DNA from: Brugia malayi
Taxonomy: Eukaryota; Nematoda; Chromadorea; Rhabditida; Onchocercidae
DNA: 64,000 bases
Assembly (NCBI RefSeq): GCF_000002995.4
Contig: NW_025062476.1
Location: 2,227,001 to 2,291,000, forward strand
Direction: 5' to 3'
Shown: in pieces, positions 49,908-60,986 of the stretch
Position numbering within the stretch: position 1 is the stretch's first letter
How the letters are laid out: every line of letters begins with the position of its first letter
Translations under genes and position numbers: made by a program
The notes under the pieces: generated by a model
Database searches by the model: none
Seen by the model: the letters and a program-made list of their open reading frames with translations, nothing else
Told to the model about the DNA's origin: nothing

Positions 49908-51070
49908 CTTTCTTTCACTTTGCTAAAAAAAAAAAAGAAAAGCAAAATTAACTTGTAATGAATTAAATTAAAAATAAAATAATAAAAAGTTGATTGAATT
50001 TTAGTTCTTTATCTAAAGTATGCAACCCAATCGTTATTATTCAAGTTTCATTATTGTCAATGTATGTTGACAAGGACGACAGATAGATAAATAGAATGTC
50101 CTAAATTACAATATTAAACTTTTGCATATAATTATATCTCAAATTCTATTTACATCACAAACAAATTTTATTATTCTTCAAATACTTCTCTTTCTTACAA
50201 ATAAGATAGCATTTGTTATTAATTGCTATAATTTTGATAGATTATATTTCTAAATAAAAAGTCTGTTTACATTTCCAAAACAAGCCTGTTTACATTTCTT
50301 TTTTTTTTTTCAAGAATTATATTTTTTTTTAAAAAAAAAATGTATAGTATTGAGAAATAAATGACTGAATAATATCAAGCAAGTAAATATCCATCCCATA
50401 AACACTTCTAAAAATTGGAACAAAGATCAGATGAGTCAGCTTTTAAATGTTTTTGACGCATTTGTCCTTCACCAAAGATTTCACCTTTTCATGACAAATG
50501 CATCACCACACACTCCCCAAAGAGATATTAATTATTGTTTGTAGATTTTTTTCTTATACTTCCGCAATTCAACATCAAAACATTAACTCTCATCGTTTGT
50601 CTGCAACCTATGACTAAATCTTCTCGCTGAGTTAATTCATCCATTAACCTTTCAATTCTAATTTCTTTTCTTCTTTCTTATTCTTCAACACTTTAATGAA
50701 ACTCTCACTACCTAACATTTCATACTAGCAGCGTCCATCTTCTCTAATGACCTTCAGCGAAGGTCAATAGTTCTTAAAATGACATTAATTTCTCAATGTC
50801 AGAACCAATACGATTACCCCTGTTATTCAGTAATATGAATCTTTTCGTAGCAATAGAATTGTCCACTGAACTGACCAAAAATTAGCCTTTCAAAGGGAAA
50901 ATCCAAGATGTCAGTGAGTTTTAAATCATTTATTTGATCCATTAGATTTCAATTAATTTAAAACAATTACTTTGCTTTAGTTTTATTTTTATATTATCAA
51001 TACTAAACAACACTATACAATGAAGAGAGAGAGAGAGAGAGATCTTAAAGAAACTGTACATCATTTCAAG
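49908..51070. other. Gap between TTI1 and EMI/FAS1 gene
   Basis: About 1.16 kb of non-coding AT-rich DNA. TTTATT at 50982-50987 is a likely - strand poly(A) signal for TTI1, about 85 bases past its stop. The rest should include the FAS1 gene promoter or trans-splice region. Confidence 0.55.
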
Positions 51071-54000
51071 TCATTGTACTAAAACTTGACCGGTCGCATT
51101 TTCCGGTTTATCATTGTTTTCTTTCAAGTTCGTTTCACATATAGAAAGTAAACTTTTTGATGCATTTTGCAAAGTTTCGGGCTGCGAAACATCGCAATAT
51201 GCTTTGGCCATTTCCATAGCACTTTCCCAGTTTGTACTGCATGCTTCAATATAATGAAAAATATCGCCCAAGCTATAAAGAGAGCTTTTTAAAGAATGCA
51301 AATATTAGTATGTATTTTAAGAAAAAAAAAAAGAAATCAGAACAACGGTTTGAACAATAATTACATCTCCTATAGTTATAAGTAAAAATGATGAAAAAAT
51401 ATTTGAAAAGCAAAGGTTGAAACGTAAACCATCACTTCAATTAATTAAATTAAACAAATTTTACTGGTTTCAGTTATTTCTTAGAAAATTCTGATTAAAC
51501 TCATCATTCACACCAAAAATCTCACGTTCTCTCTTAAAAAGAAAAAAATGCTTGCTCATAACCTCACAATAATCAAATGTTTGTATGGATGAATAAAACA
51601 GCCTAAACACCGAACCAGTTGTTCTACTTTTGTTTAATTCACTATAGGATTTGGATAGTGAATTAAAAATTTACTGCAGTGAATAAGCACGGAAAATTCA
51701 AGAACTTACCTTTCTAGAACAATCAGTTGAAATTTATAAGCAGCCGTATGAAAATAGGCTCGTTGGGCATTAGCACTTATAACACTTTGTTCAAGCATGA
51801 ATTTACGAACTGATGGCCATACTTGAGGAATAAAACGACGATAACAGAAACTACCAGAAAGTTCACACATCGTTATAACAACCTACAAAATAAAGTTATG
51901 CTAAAGTGCAAGAAAGAAAACGAACGGTACTAAAAATTACTCAAAAAAATAATAATAATAATAAATAATAAAAATGTATGAAAAGGAATGAAAAGCAGGG
52001 GTAAAAATATATAAAAAAGAGTAAAAAGAGCACATATAATCACGAATAGAAATAAATTTGGATTTTTCAAAATAGTAACCTTAAATGCATCCACCCGCAC
52101 ATTCAAGTTTTTCTCCTGGAGACAGTCCAAAACTGCTAACCAGTTCTGATGAATCATCGGTAGATAATCGTCCGGGAAATGTTGCAAATCTTTCAAACAA
52201 ACATCCAAAATTTTCAGAACCAATAAACGAACTGGTATGTGAGAAGAAAAGAGAAGATGCTTCGTTCTGAAAAAGCAAAAATTTTCAACTTGATAAATTT
52301 CAGCATAGCTGTTTATACTTATTACACATACCAAATAACAACTACGAGTTTATATTCAAAAATGAGTTTGAAAATGATCTAAATATTTATTAGAAGGACA
52401 ATTAAACATACCTCATCAAAACATTGTTAATAGATATAACAAAATCAGGTTTTGGAGCTTTCTTATCTAGATCATCCTCATTATATTCAACTTCTTCAGG
52501 CTTGACATCAGGGAACCATTTTCCAACAGCAATTCCAAAACTAAGCATGGCTCTGAGAATTAAAATTAGCCACTCCTGAAGTATAAGTTGATATATTTCA
52601 AACAAATACAAAGGGTAAAAAGAATTAAAACAAATTCAGCACGATTCAAAACATGGAAAAAACATACCTGTGATCCTACGTCAATTGCAAGTAGAAGTTC
52701 TTGGACAACGTGACAGACAATCTCGAATAATTCAGGATTCTCACAATGATCAAGTAATGAAGACAGTACACAAGGTGTACGAAGATTACTACTATAGGCT
52801 CTTGAACGAATTGCAACCTTTGGTAAGAGATATTTCCCGTAAGTAACACAAAGAGAAGATATGCCAGCTTCTCCTACCGCCTGAAGAAAATTTAAAAATG
52901 AAAAATAGCGAAGTTGCTAACTTGTTCATCAAAAATTTGCTACAATAACAACACATTGTGGGCAAAAAGAAAAGAAATAAAAGAAACAACCTTCATTCTA
53001 TCCAATCAGTGAATAAAAAATAAGAAGAGCCTTCAATTCAAAAAATGAAATATTTTATAAAACAAACCATAGTAGCAGCTTTTAAAGCATATTCCGCACT
53101 TTCTGCACAAATTAGATATGATGATTTTGTCCATTTAAATATTTCAAATAAGGTTTCATTCATTAACTGTAACCAGATATAAGAAAAATTAAGAGGAATT
53201 AAGAGTGAAATAAAATATACTAAAAGTAAGTTTAATTGTAGACCAACATCGTACGCAGTAACTACATGAAATTATGAAATTTTGCTTCTTAAAACATATT
53301 TTAATATCTTTTAAAAAATTAACAATTAAACCTTTTGGCATAAGAATATGGAGGGAGTACAAGTAAAAGCAGCTGCACAAAATGATAATAAAACGGTGAC
53401 CAGACAACTTTCGATACCTTGCTCATCATTATCATCTGCAATTTAGAAACTAAGATTTTCATCAATTTTTAGATTTAACACAACTTTGATAACTAATCAA
53501 TGTTTTATTTCACTTTAATTTGCCTTAAATTTTTAATTAAAAAGCCAAAAATAAACCTTCAATAATATCATCTCGCGGTGGATGATGTATGTCGATTCTT
53601 TCCAGAAGTTTAATAGCTTGTTCAACTAACACTTGCAAAGTATCAACAAAGTTTTGAGCTAGCTTAGTAATTTTTGTACAAGCTGCTCTTAATAAATATA
53701 CAGCAAAGTGATAACTACCCGTCAACTCTTCCAATTCTTTCGTATGACCAATATTTGCAGAAATACAATCCAGGAGAACCTCAAATATGAAGTGATATTG
53801 GCTCAACTTCTCAATATTTTCAAAATGAAATTCAAAATTTCTACATATAACTCTCTTATATCCCAAATCCCGATAATAAGCTGGAATTAAAGAAAAAGAC
53901 TTCTTAGTCTATTCCTTAGAAAAAGCCGTTAAAGCAATAATTTTCTCACTCAAAAAACTTACTACAGATTTGTTGAAAATATGAAACAAAGTATAAAATA

Positions 54001-57000
54001 AGAAACAAAAGAAAGCATATAATTAAAAGCTATAAAAATTCAAGAAAACATAAAAATAATTTACATGAGACTGTTTACTTGCAGCTAACAGCACAGCAAT
54101 CTGATTAACTGTTTTTTTTTCAACATTGTGTAAAAGTGGTAAGTCGTCTACTATGCCTGTAAGATAAATTTTCTGAAGATGTCAAGAATTTTTTTAATAT
54201 GGCATATTGTCTCTGATAAAGTTTATTTTTTTGTATGATTCTATTAACAACGGAAAGAAAAATTTTTAGATCATATGCTAACATACTACTTTAAAATACT
54301 AAAAAAAAATATATATATCTGAAAAAAAAAATATATATATATATGAAATAACTTATTCTTCATTAGATAATTTATCCAAATGATTTGTCCAGCATCAAAA
54401 AAAAAGACCTATACAACAAGTAATTATTTACCTAAAACATTGTTTTTATCAGTGACTTCACGACTCAAACGTAATCGCCTAGTATTCAACCGCAGTGCGG
54501 ATGATAGTGCGAATGTCAATTGTTCAGGCAATTTTCCACCTAATAAAAAGTCGTCGCATTCAGAATTCATTGAAGACAGTACTCCTAGCAACTGAAAATT
54601 CACTACGTCTAACTTTTGCTGAACCAAACAAGAACAACGATTTGTTTTGTTAACAAATAAAATCATATTGCTTCAACTGTCGCTAAGAACAGTAAAATTA
54701 TTCCTTAAGCTATCAATTTAAGAAAAAATTTATAACACAACAAAATCCTTCATGAAAAATTTAGAATAGCTTAAAAGAAAACAAGGAACACTTCCAATTT
54801 CATGTGCTCTAAAACAGTTGTTAAAACTTTCAGTTTTTAATAGAGGTAGCAAAGTCAAAATTAGTAAAAACACGAATTATTTGCTAGTGCTTCCTTCATT
54901 ACTACTATCTCAGAGTTACGCTCCCTTTACCTGTTTTAAACATCCTTCAACATCTCCGCTAACGATGGCTTCTGTAGGTATAGTAGTAGTTAATGAGTAT
55001 AAGCGTTCTCTCAAACGATTGATGAAGTTTTCTTTTACTGTATGCATCAAATGTTCTTTAATCGTCTCCGAAAATTTAGCAATTCTGAAAGCCATCATAT
55101 GATATAAACAAACTCTTCTGTATATGTTCCAGACTACCAAAAAGTTTTTATTTCCAAAAAAAAATTTTTGCACACAAAAGTGTTTGATTAATTGCAACTG
55201 TATTACTATTCAAAAACTTTTTCCGTTTACTTGATGAATCTTACAATTATCTGATGATCTTATAAACAGTGACGTTCAGGAATTAATAAATGTTAAGACT
55301 GTTGTGCTGAGATGCAGACTTCAAATTTAAACTTAAATGAGAGCAGAAAAATGTTATAAGAAAATAAACTTACTTCTCGTATGGATCACTCAGCAACAGT
55401 AGAACAGTATCAATTAAAATATTTTCAATGGAGGAAGCAAGACTTATAGCACAGTGCTTGTAGATATCATGTAAAAGAGTAAGTAAAGCAAGCCGAATAC
55501 GATGATCTTGATGTCGGACAAGTCTAGAACACATCCGTCTGAGCTGAAATAATTTGAAAAGTCAACATTTCAACAAATACAGCAGTAACAATAATAAAAC
55601 TAAAAAGGAATTACTGTTAACTTACAATATAATTTCTATGAAATTTCAAATACAGCAATTTATTTGACAATAAGTCAGAAATGCAAACCAGTTAGATTTT
55701 AATAATATAACTTTCAAAAGTGAAGGAATATGTGAAAATAACCGGAAATGTATAATCCTTACAGTTAATTTACATGAAAACTTGGTACAACTCTATGTTA
55801 GACTGTCAACAGTTTAGATCGAAGAATGGCGTAACATAATTCTATGGTAGCTCGTTCAATAAGAAAAATATTACTTGAATTATATTACCATTCATATTAA
55901 TGAACAGATCGCTGTTTAAAATTTTCTTTTTCCTTCCAATTTTTATAGCAACAGATGAGCACTTGAGTAGATAAAAAAAAAAGAAATTTGTACAAATCAG
56001 TTGAACTGATTGTTTCCTTTTGTATGTACATTTTTTAAAATTAAGCCGCAAAGATGTGTCTTACCAAAACTTTCAAATTCTCATCCCAAGTAATATTTTT
56101 TTTAGAAACATCTCCAGAATTTCTTGGATTGCTTTCAACAACTGTTGAATTTTCAACTTTGTCCTGCTTGTGAACAGAATCGTTCAAGCAAGTTGTTACA
56201 GTGTAGCCAAAAATCTGGAACTATTATTGCTTTGATTAAGACTAATAGATATTTACTCTTTATTACTCCTATTCTCATTTAAATTTCGTTATTATAAATT
56301 TTAAAGCTCGCTTATAGAAAGAGCTACCATTATTTTCGTTGAAAAATAACAAAATTAAAATGATCCATTCTCTATTTCACATTTCATAGTCAAAGTTTTA
56401 AACAAGTGTACAATTCACATCTTTTCTTATCGATAACAGATAGAAGGAAAAATTAAATTTGAGCACTAAATGAATTTGAAGTCTAAGCCTAACTTATTAA
56501 TAATAAACATGAAACAACTTTCTGCTCATTTCCAAATCCTTACAAATGAATTTAACAATATCTGTAATACCTTTAGCGCCACATTTACAACTGCCGTATT
56601 GAGATCTGAACAAGCAAGTTTAGTCATACGACAACAAATACCAGGAAGAAATGATGTCATTGTTTTCAGTGATTCATCCCAGGGTTTGACAAGTTCAAGC
56701 ATTGCATTTCCTAAGGAAAGTCTAAAAAGCATTTCATAAAATTTTCCTGATGTCGAAAAAACCCAAACAATTTTATAACATAAACATGTCGAAATGGTTA
56801 AAAGTAGAATAAAATACTGAGATAAGTGACAAATCATAAATTTAATGTGATAAGTTATAAATAAAATAATAAATCATTGTCTGTAACCTTGCCATCATAT
56901 AATGATAATTATTTACTATATTTCTGGAATTCCTCTAATCTAATGAAAATGATTATCTGCAATAGTTTAGAGTATCACAACTATTTTTCAGTCAGATAAT

Positions 57001-58829
57001 GAAATTTATTTGTAACTGCAAACTTTTGCAAACAACTGCACTATATAAAAGAAATTATTATTATCCCAAATTATTATTATCAATAACATAAACTTCCTCT
57101 CAGTTCAAATTATAACAACTACGCGCTTTAATCAAATCTCCATCTAACAACAATCTCAACCAATTCCAATCCAATCTTTTACAAACTACGCAAAGAAGAC
57201 TAACAGTGACCAAATCTAATGAGATATTCCCTGACTGTTCTATAAAGCCATAAAGAATAAATCCGCCTTCAATTATTTTCCTCTTTTGAAACCATACAAA
57301 AAAAAAGATTTTATAAAGTTACAAGACAAAAAACTCAAACTTTTACTAGACCTGATATTCTTCCTTATGAAATACTAAATCTATTGCTTTTAAAAATATT
57401 TTTATTCACCATGCAAGCTTAGCTTTTCAACAGTTCATTTTGAAATCTCACACTGGGCAAAAATTTTCGCATTAAACAGAAAAAAATTACCTGATCGGCA
57501 TATCGACATTTTGTAAACAGAACTTAGACATTAAAAATGTTATCATAAATGCGAGTTCTCCCTGATGTTCTTTAGAAAAGAAATCTGAAATATAATTATT
57601 ATGATTTCACTTCTTTGCCGACCTTATTCCTCAATATGAGTAAATTTCAAGTTAAAATTAAATTTCGAATTTAACCAATGACTAAATTTAATCACAAACC
57701 TTTCCTATTTATTGCATTAGAAAGCATAAATCGGATAAAATTTGCCTCAAATGTTGCAATTCTTTCCAAGTTGACCGCCTTACTCATTTTATCACAAATT
57801 ACAAGACATCTACTATTGATGGACCATAAAAAAGGACGCAAGTCATCTGCATTCTGAAAAGCCCACAAAATTATAAGCGAATTTAATAAATTTCAATGTT
57901 TTATTTTAATGCTAATACGAAAGGCGCAAAAGAAAGGATGATTAATATTAATACTAATAACTTTGAAGAAAACATTACGAACAACCAGAGCTTTCTTACT
58001 AGCATTAGGTGACAATTTGAAGGAAATGTATTATTTTCCTTAATATTTCAATTATCAGTCACAAGAATACCATCAGAAAATTATAAAGTTACGAATTACT
58101 CCAACTTAAAATATTTCTTCCCGAAACTGACAAATTGTCCAAGTTTTTTACTCGCTCGATATGTCTCTCAACTAAGTACTAAGTTTCCCAGAAACTTAAA
58201 TTTAAAACCGTTGCAAAGGAAGAATTCTGAATTACTTACTTCAGCTTTTAAATTTTCAAAAATACTGTTGATTATCTGCAAGGCGGAATCAAAATTATAC
58301 TGATTAAATTCGTCCTCATTTTTCATCGATTCTTTCAAAATTGTGAACGCTGTACTAAAGATGATTCGGCACAGTTTGGCAAATTCTCCTTTTTGCAAGC
58401 TGTCCCTCTCTAGCATGTCTAAAACTTTCATCTTTCAAATAAGGATAAAAATATATAAAATAAAATAAACAACTTGAAAGTTAACTATTTAAGAAAGAAA
58501 AGTGAATAAAATAGTCAGATAAATGGTACAATAACTTCTTTTTCAACTCAATAATTTAATGCATAGAAGGGACTTTTTTAATGAACAAATTAACTTCATC
58601 TCTTAAGTTATCATTGTTTCATTTATAAACTCAATTATTGGTAGTTAAGTAAGTGTCAATAAAAATTTCATAAAGAAGAACAAGGCTTACGTTTAACAAA
58701 TGTTGAAAATTCAGCAACAGATTCCGATGAGATTACACCTTCCGAAAATTCTTTGATAATTCTGATGCATATCGATTGTGAAGTTATCCTTATATCCCGA
58801 AAATAATTATCACTTCCAACTTTTGCCAT
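51071..58829 (-). CDS. tti1: TELO2-interacting protein 1 (TTI1) orthologue
   Basis: Eighteen exons: 58829-58691, 58418-58240, 57853-57700, 57584-57491, 56721-56571, 56214-56065, 55543-55374, 55084-54931, 54618-54432, 54156-54079, 53880-53557, 53435-53332, 53166-53068, 52880-52668, 52575-52412, 52266-52080, 51882-51710, 51272-51071. The 973-residue product is a chain of helical HEAT-type repeats. The C-terminal part, including YLPMIHQNWLAVLDCL, VRVDAFK and TAAYKFQLIVLESLG, aligns with human TTI1 (1089 residues; LLPLVHQSWPSLV...LAFKLQLAVLQGLG). TTI1 forms the TTT complex with TELO2 and TTI2, which matures PIKK kinases such as TOR, ATM and ATR with HSP90. The start is the first ATG giving an open frame; upstream DNA offers no further exon. 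Exon 2 entry at 58418 and exon 10 exit at 54079 were chosen to keep phase. Confidence 0.8.
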
Positions 58830-60986
58830 TGTTAGCAGAATTGCCGTTTTACTTAAGACAGTAAATTTTTTATATCATGATATAATAAGAAAGAACAATT
58901 TTACATTTCGCATACATACCGAACTATAAAATTAAAGAATTTTAAGCTTTACATAATGAAAAATTAATTTATTTCTAATATTTCCTTGACTACTATTAGA
59001 AGATGTAACTCAGTGTTAAATCAATAAAATAATCATGACGGAAATAGAAATTACCGCAAATAATTTTCAAATTCGCAACGAAAACGAAATTAATTTGAAA
59101 GCTATCACATCATCTGGAAAAGAATTGCATGCCGCTGTAGCATGCAACCTTACGGAAAAAAGTTGTTCCTTTATGGTTTACTTAGGTTTGATTAAGCTTG
59201 TTCTGATTTAGTAGAAGAATTTCTAGTGAAATAATATCGATAGATATAGAAAACGAAGAGTTCCAATGCATACATACATTTCCATAGTTTACAAAGTTGA
59301 ATAAATCAACGATAGTTACTTCAACTTCAATATTTTGAATACAAGTTTTTTTTTACACTTTTCAAATTTAACTAATCTTCTCCGGTTCCAGTTTTGTGTC
59401 TCAAATTATGTTTTCTCTACCTTCATTTGTAATTATTTAGCAATTTTAAAAACTTTTCTTATGTACTTATCTTTGGAACAATAGAAATAATTTTCTTTTA
59501 ACATTCTTTTTGTTTATTACTTGTTGATTCGACTGTAAACATGTGAACGACGTGATAATCTGTTGAAAAACCGAATGGTGTGATTTGATCTGACTGTATT
59601 TTGAGCTGATGCATCAGTAGATTGGTGATTATAATGGATGTAACCGCAAGTTCAAGCACTTTATGAGTACTTTACTTATTACTAAAGTACTTTACTTATT
59701 ACTACAGTACTAATTGTTTGCTATTATTATTTATGTGTGCTTTTTATTGCTTATATTATAGATGGATTTCTTGATTTTTCTGTCAACTTTTACGTTGTGT
59801 ACATTTCCACCATCAGAGTATTTCACAGTAGTAAGGATGGACAGACAAAGAAAGTAGCGAACATACATACACTTGGAAGAATTCATTACTTATAATTATT
59901 TAGCCTTTGTCAAAACAGCAATACCGATTTGCGAGTCTAACTCTTTAACAGTCAGTTTTTGTGCAAATATGTCAGTTTGTTACCAAAAATTCCTAAAAAA
60001 AAAAAAAAAGTTTTGTCTTTCTTAAATTTCTCACTGTACGATTGCAATCTCGTTTTATATAAGGAGAAATGGGATGGATGATGCTACTGGAACAAGTTGG
60101 ATTCATTCTCCAAATTGTGTATGGTGTTTTGAAGATTACTAGTTTGTTTTATCGATGGTTTAACTAGACGATAAATTCAGAGATTGTTTCACTTTTTGGT
60201 CTTTTGATTCTTTTCTTAAAGGTGCGTTTTTCCTCATGAATTGTTTATACTTATAAAATTAACTTTGTTCATTCAGTGTTGAACAAGTAAGTAATCATTT
60301 CATAATGTATGAAATATGTGATATGAAAAATATGAATGATATTGACGTGCTGTGTAGTCGTTCACTTCTCAGTAAAGTTTTGATGATAAAGTAGTTACAG
60401 GTTTTTTTGGGGACAATAAATGAAGAACTGTTCCATTTCTTTTCTCGTATCGTCTGTTGAAATTGATTTCTGACTGAATTTTTTTTTTTTTTGAAAAATT
60501 GAATTCATTCGTTTAAATGTTCCAAAAATTGTTCTCTTGATGTTGATATTTTTTGGTTACATTTATTGGCATTTTCAAATAATTTTTTCGATATTAGATC
60601 ACCTAAGTGCTATATGAAAAGTGAATTTTACTTAGTGTTCATCGAATTTAGCAAATTTTTTAGTTTTTTTTTTTTTTTTTTAATTATTTTAATCCTTTCT
60701 CCTATCGTTTTTTTTTTTTTTTTTTCTAATTACCATAATTTTATTATTACTAGATAGTTACTACTTTCAACTATCCTCAGAAGTAGTATATTATATTAGG
60801 AAAATATTTCTAATTGGTTTAATAAAATTACTGGAATTTTTATATTCAAAAATGATTAAAATCTTATAATGGTGTATTGTCTAGCTTGCCTTTATCGGAA
60901 TCTATGAGAACTATACAGGTATTTTATTTTGAAAAAAAAAAAAATTACATTTAGATTCTGAACCAATTTCCAAGTGATGAATCTCA
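58830..60986. promoter_or_regulatory. Divergent region between TTI1 and the nuclear receptor
   Basis: The two genes are transcribed away from each other. The 2.15-kb interval should contain both promoters. Apart from a 58-codon open frame at 59035-59211 I see only AT-rich DNA with T runs. Confidence 0.5.
59035..59211 (+). CDS. Short open reading frame divergent from TTI1
   Basis: A 58-codon ATG-to-TAG frame starting MTEIEITANNFQIRNENE lies only about 205 bases from the TTI1 start, on the opposite strand. Its composition is protein-like (mixed charged residues, regular third-position use) up to about NLTEKSC and then turns hydrophobic. It could be a first coding exon with a donor near the AAAAGTTGTT, or a complete microprotein. 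I found no downstream exon to join and recognise no family. Confidence 0.33.
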   Translation: MTEIEITANNFQIRNENEINLKAITSSGKELHAAVACNLTEKSCSFMVYLGLIKLVLI

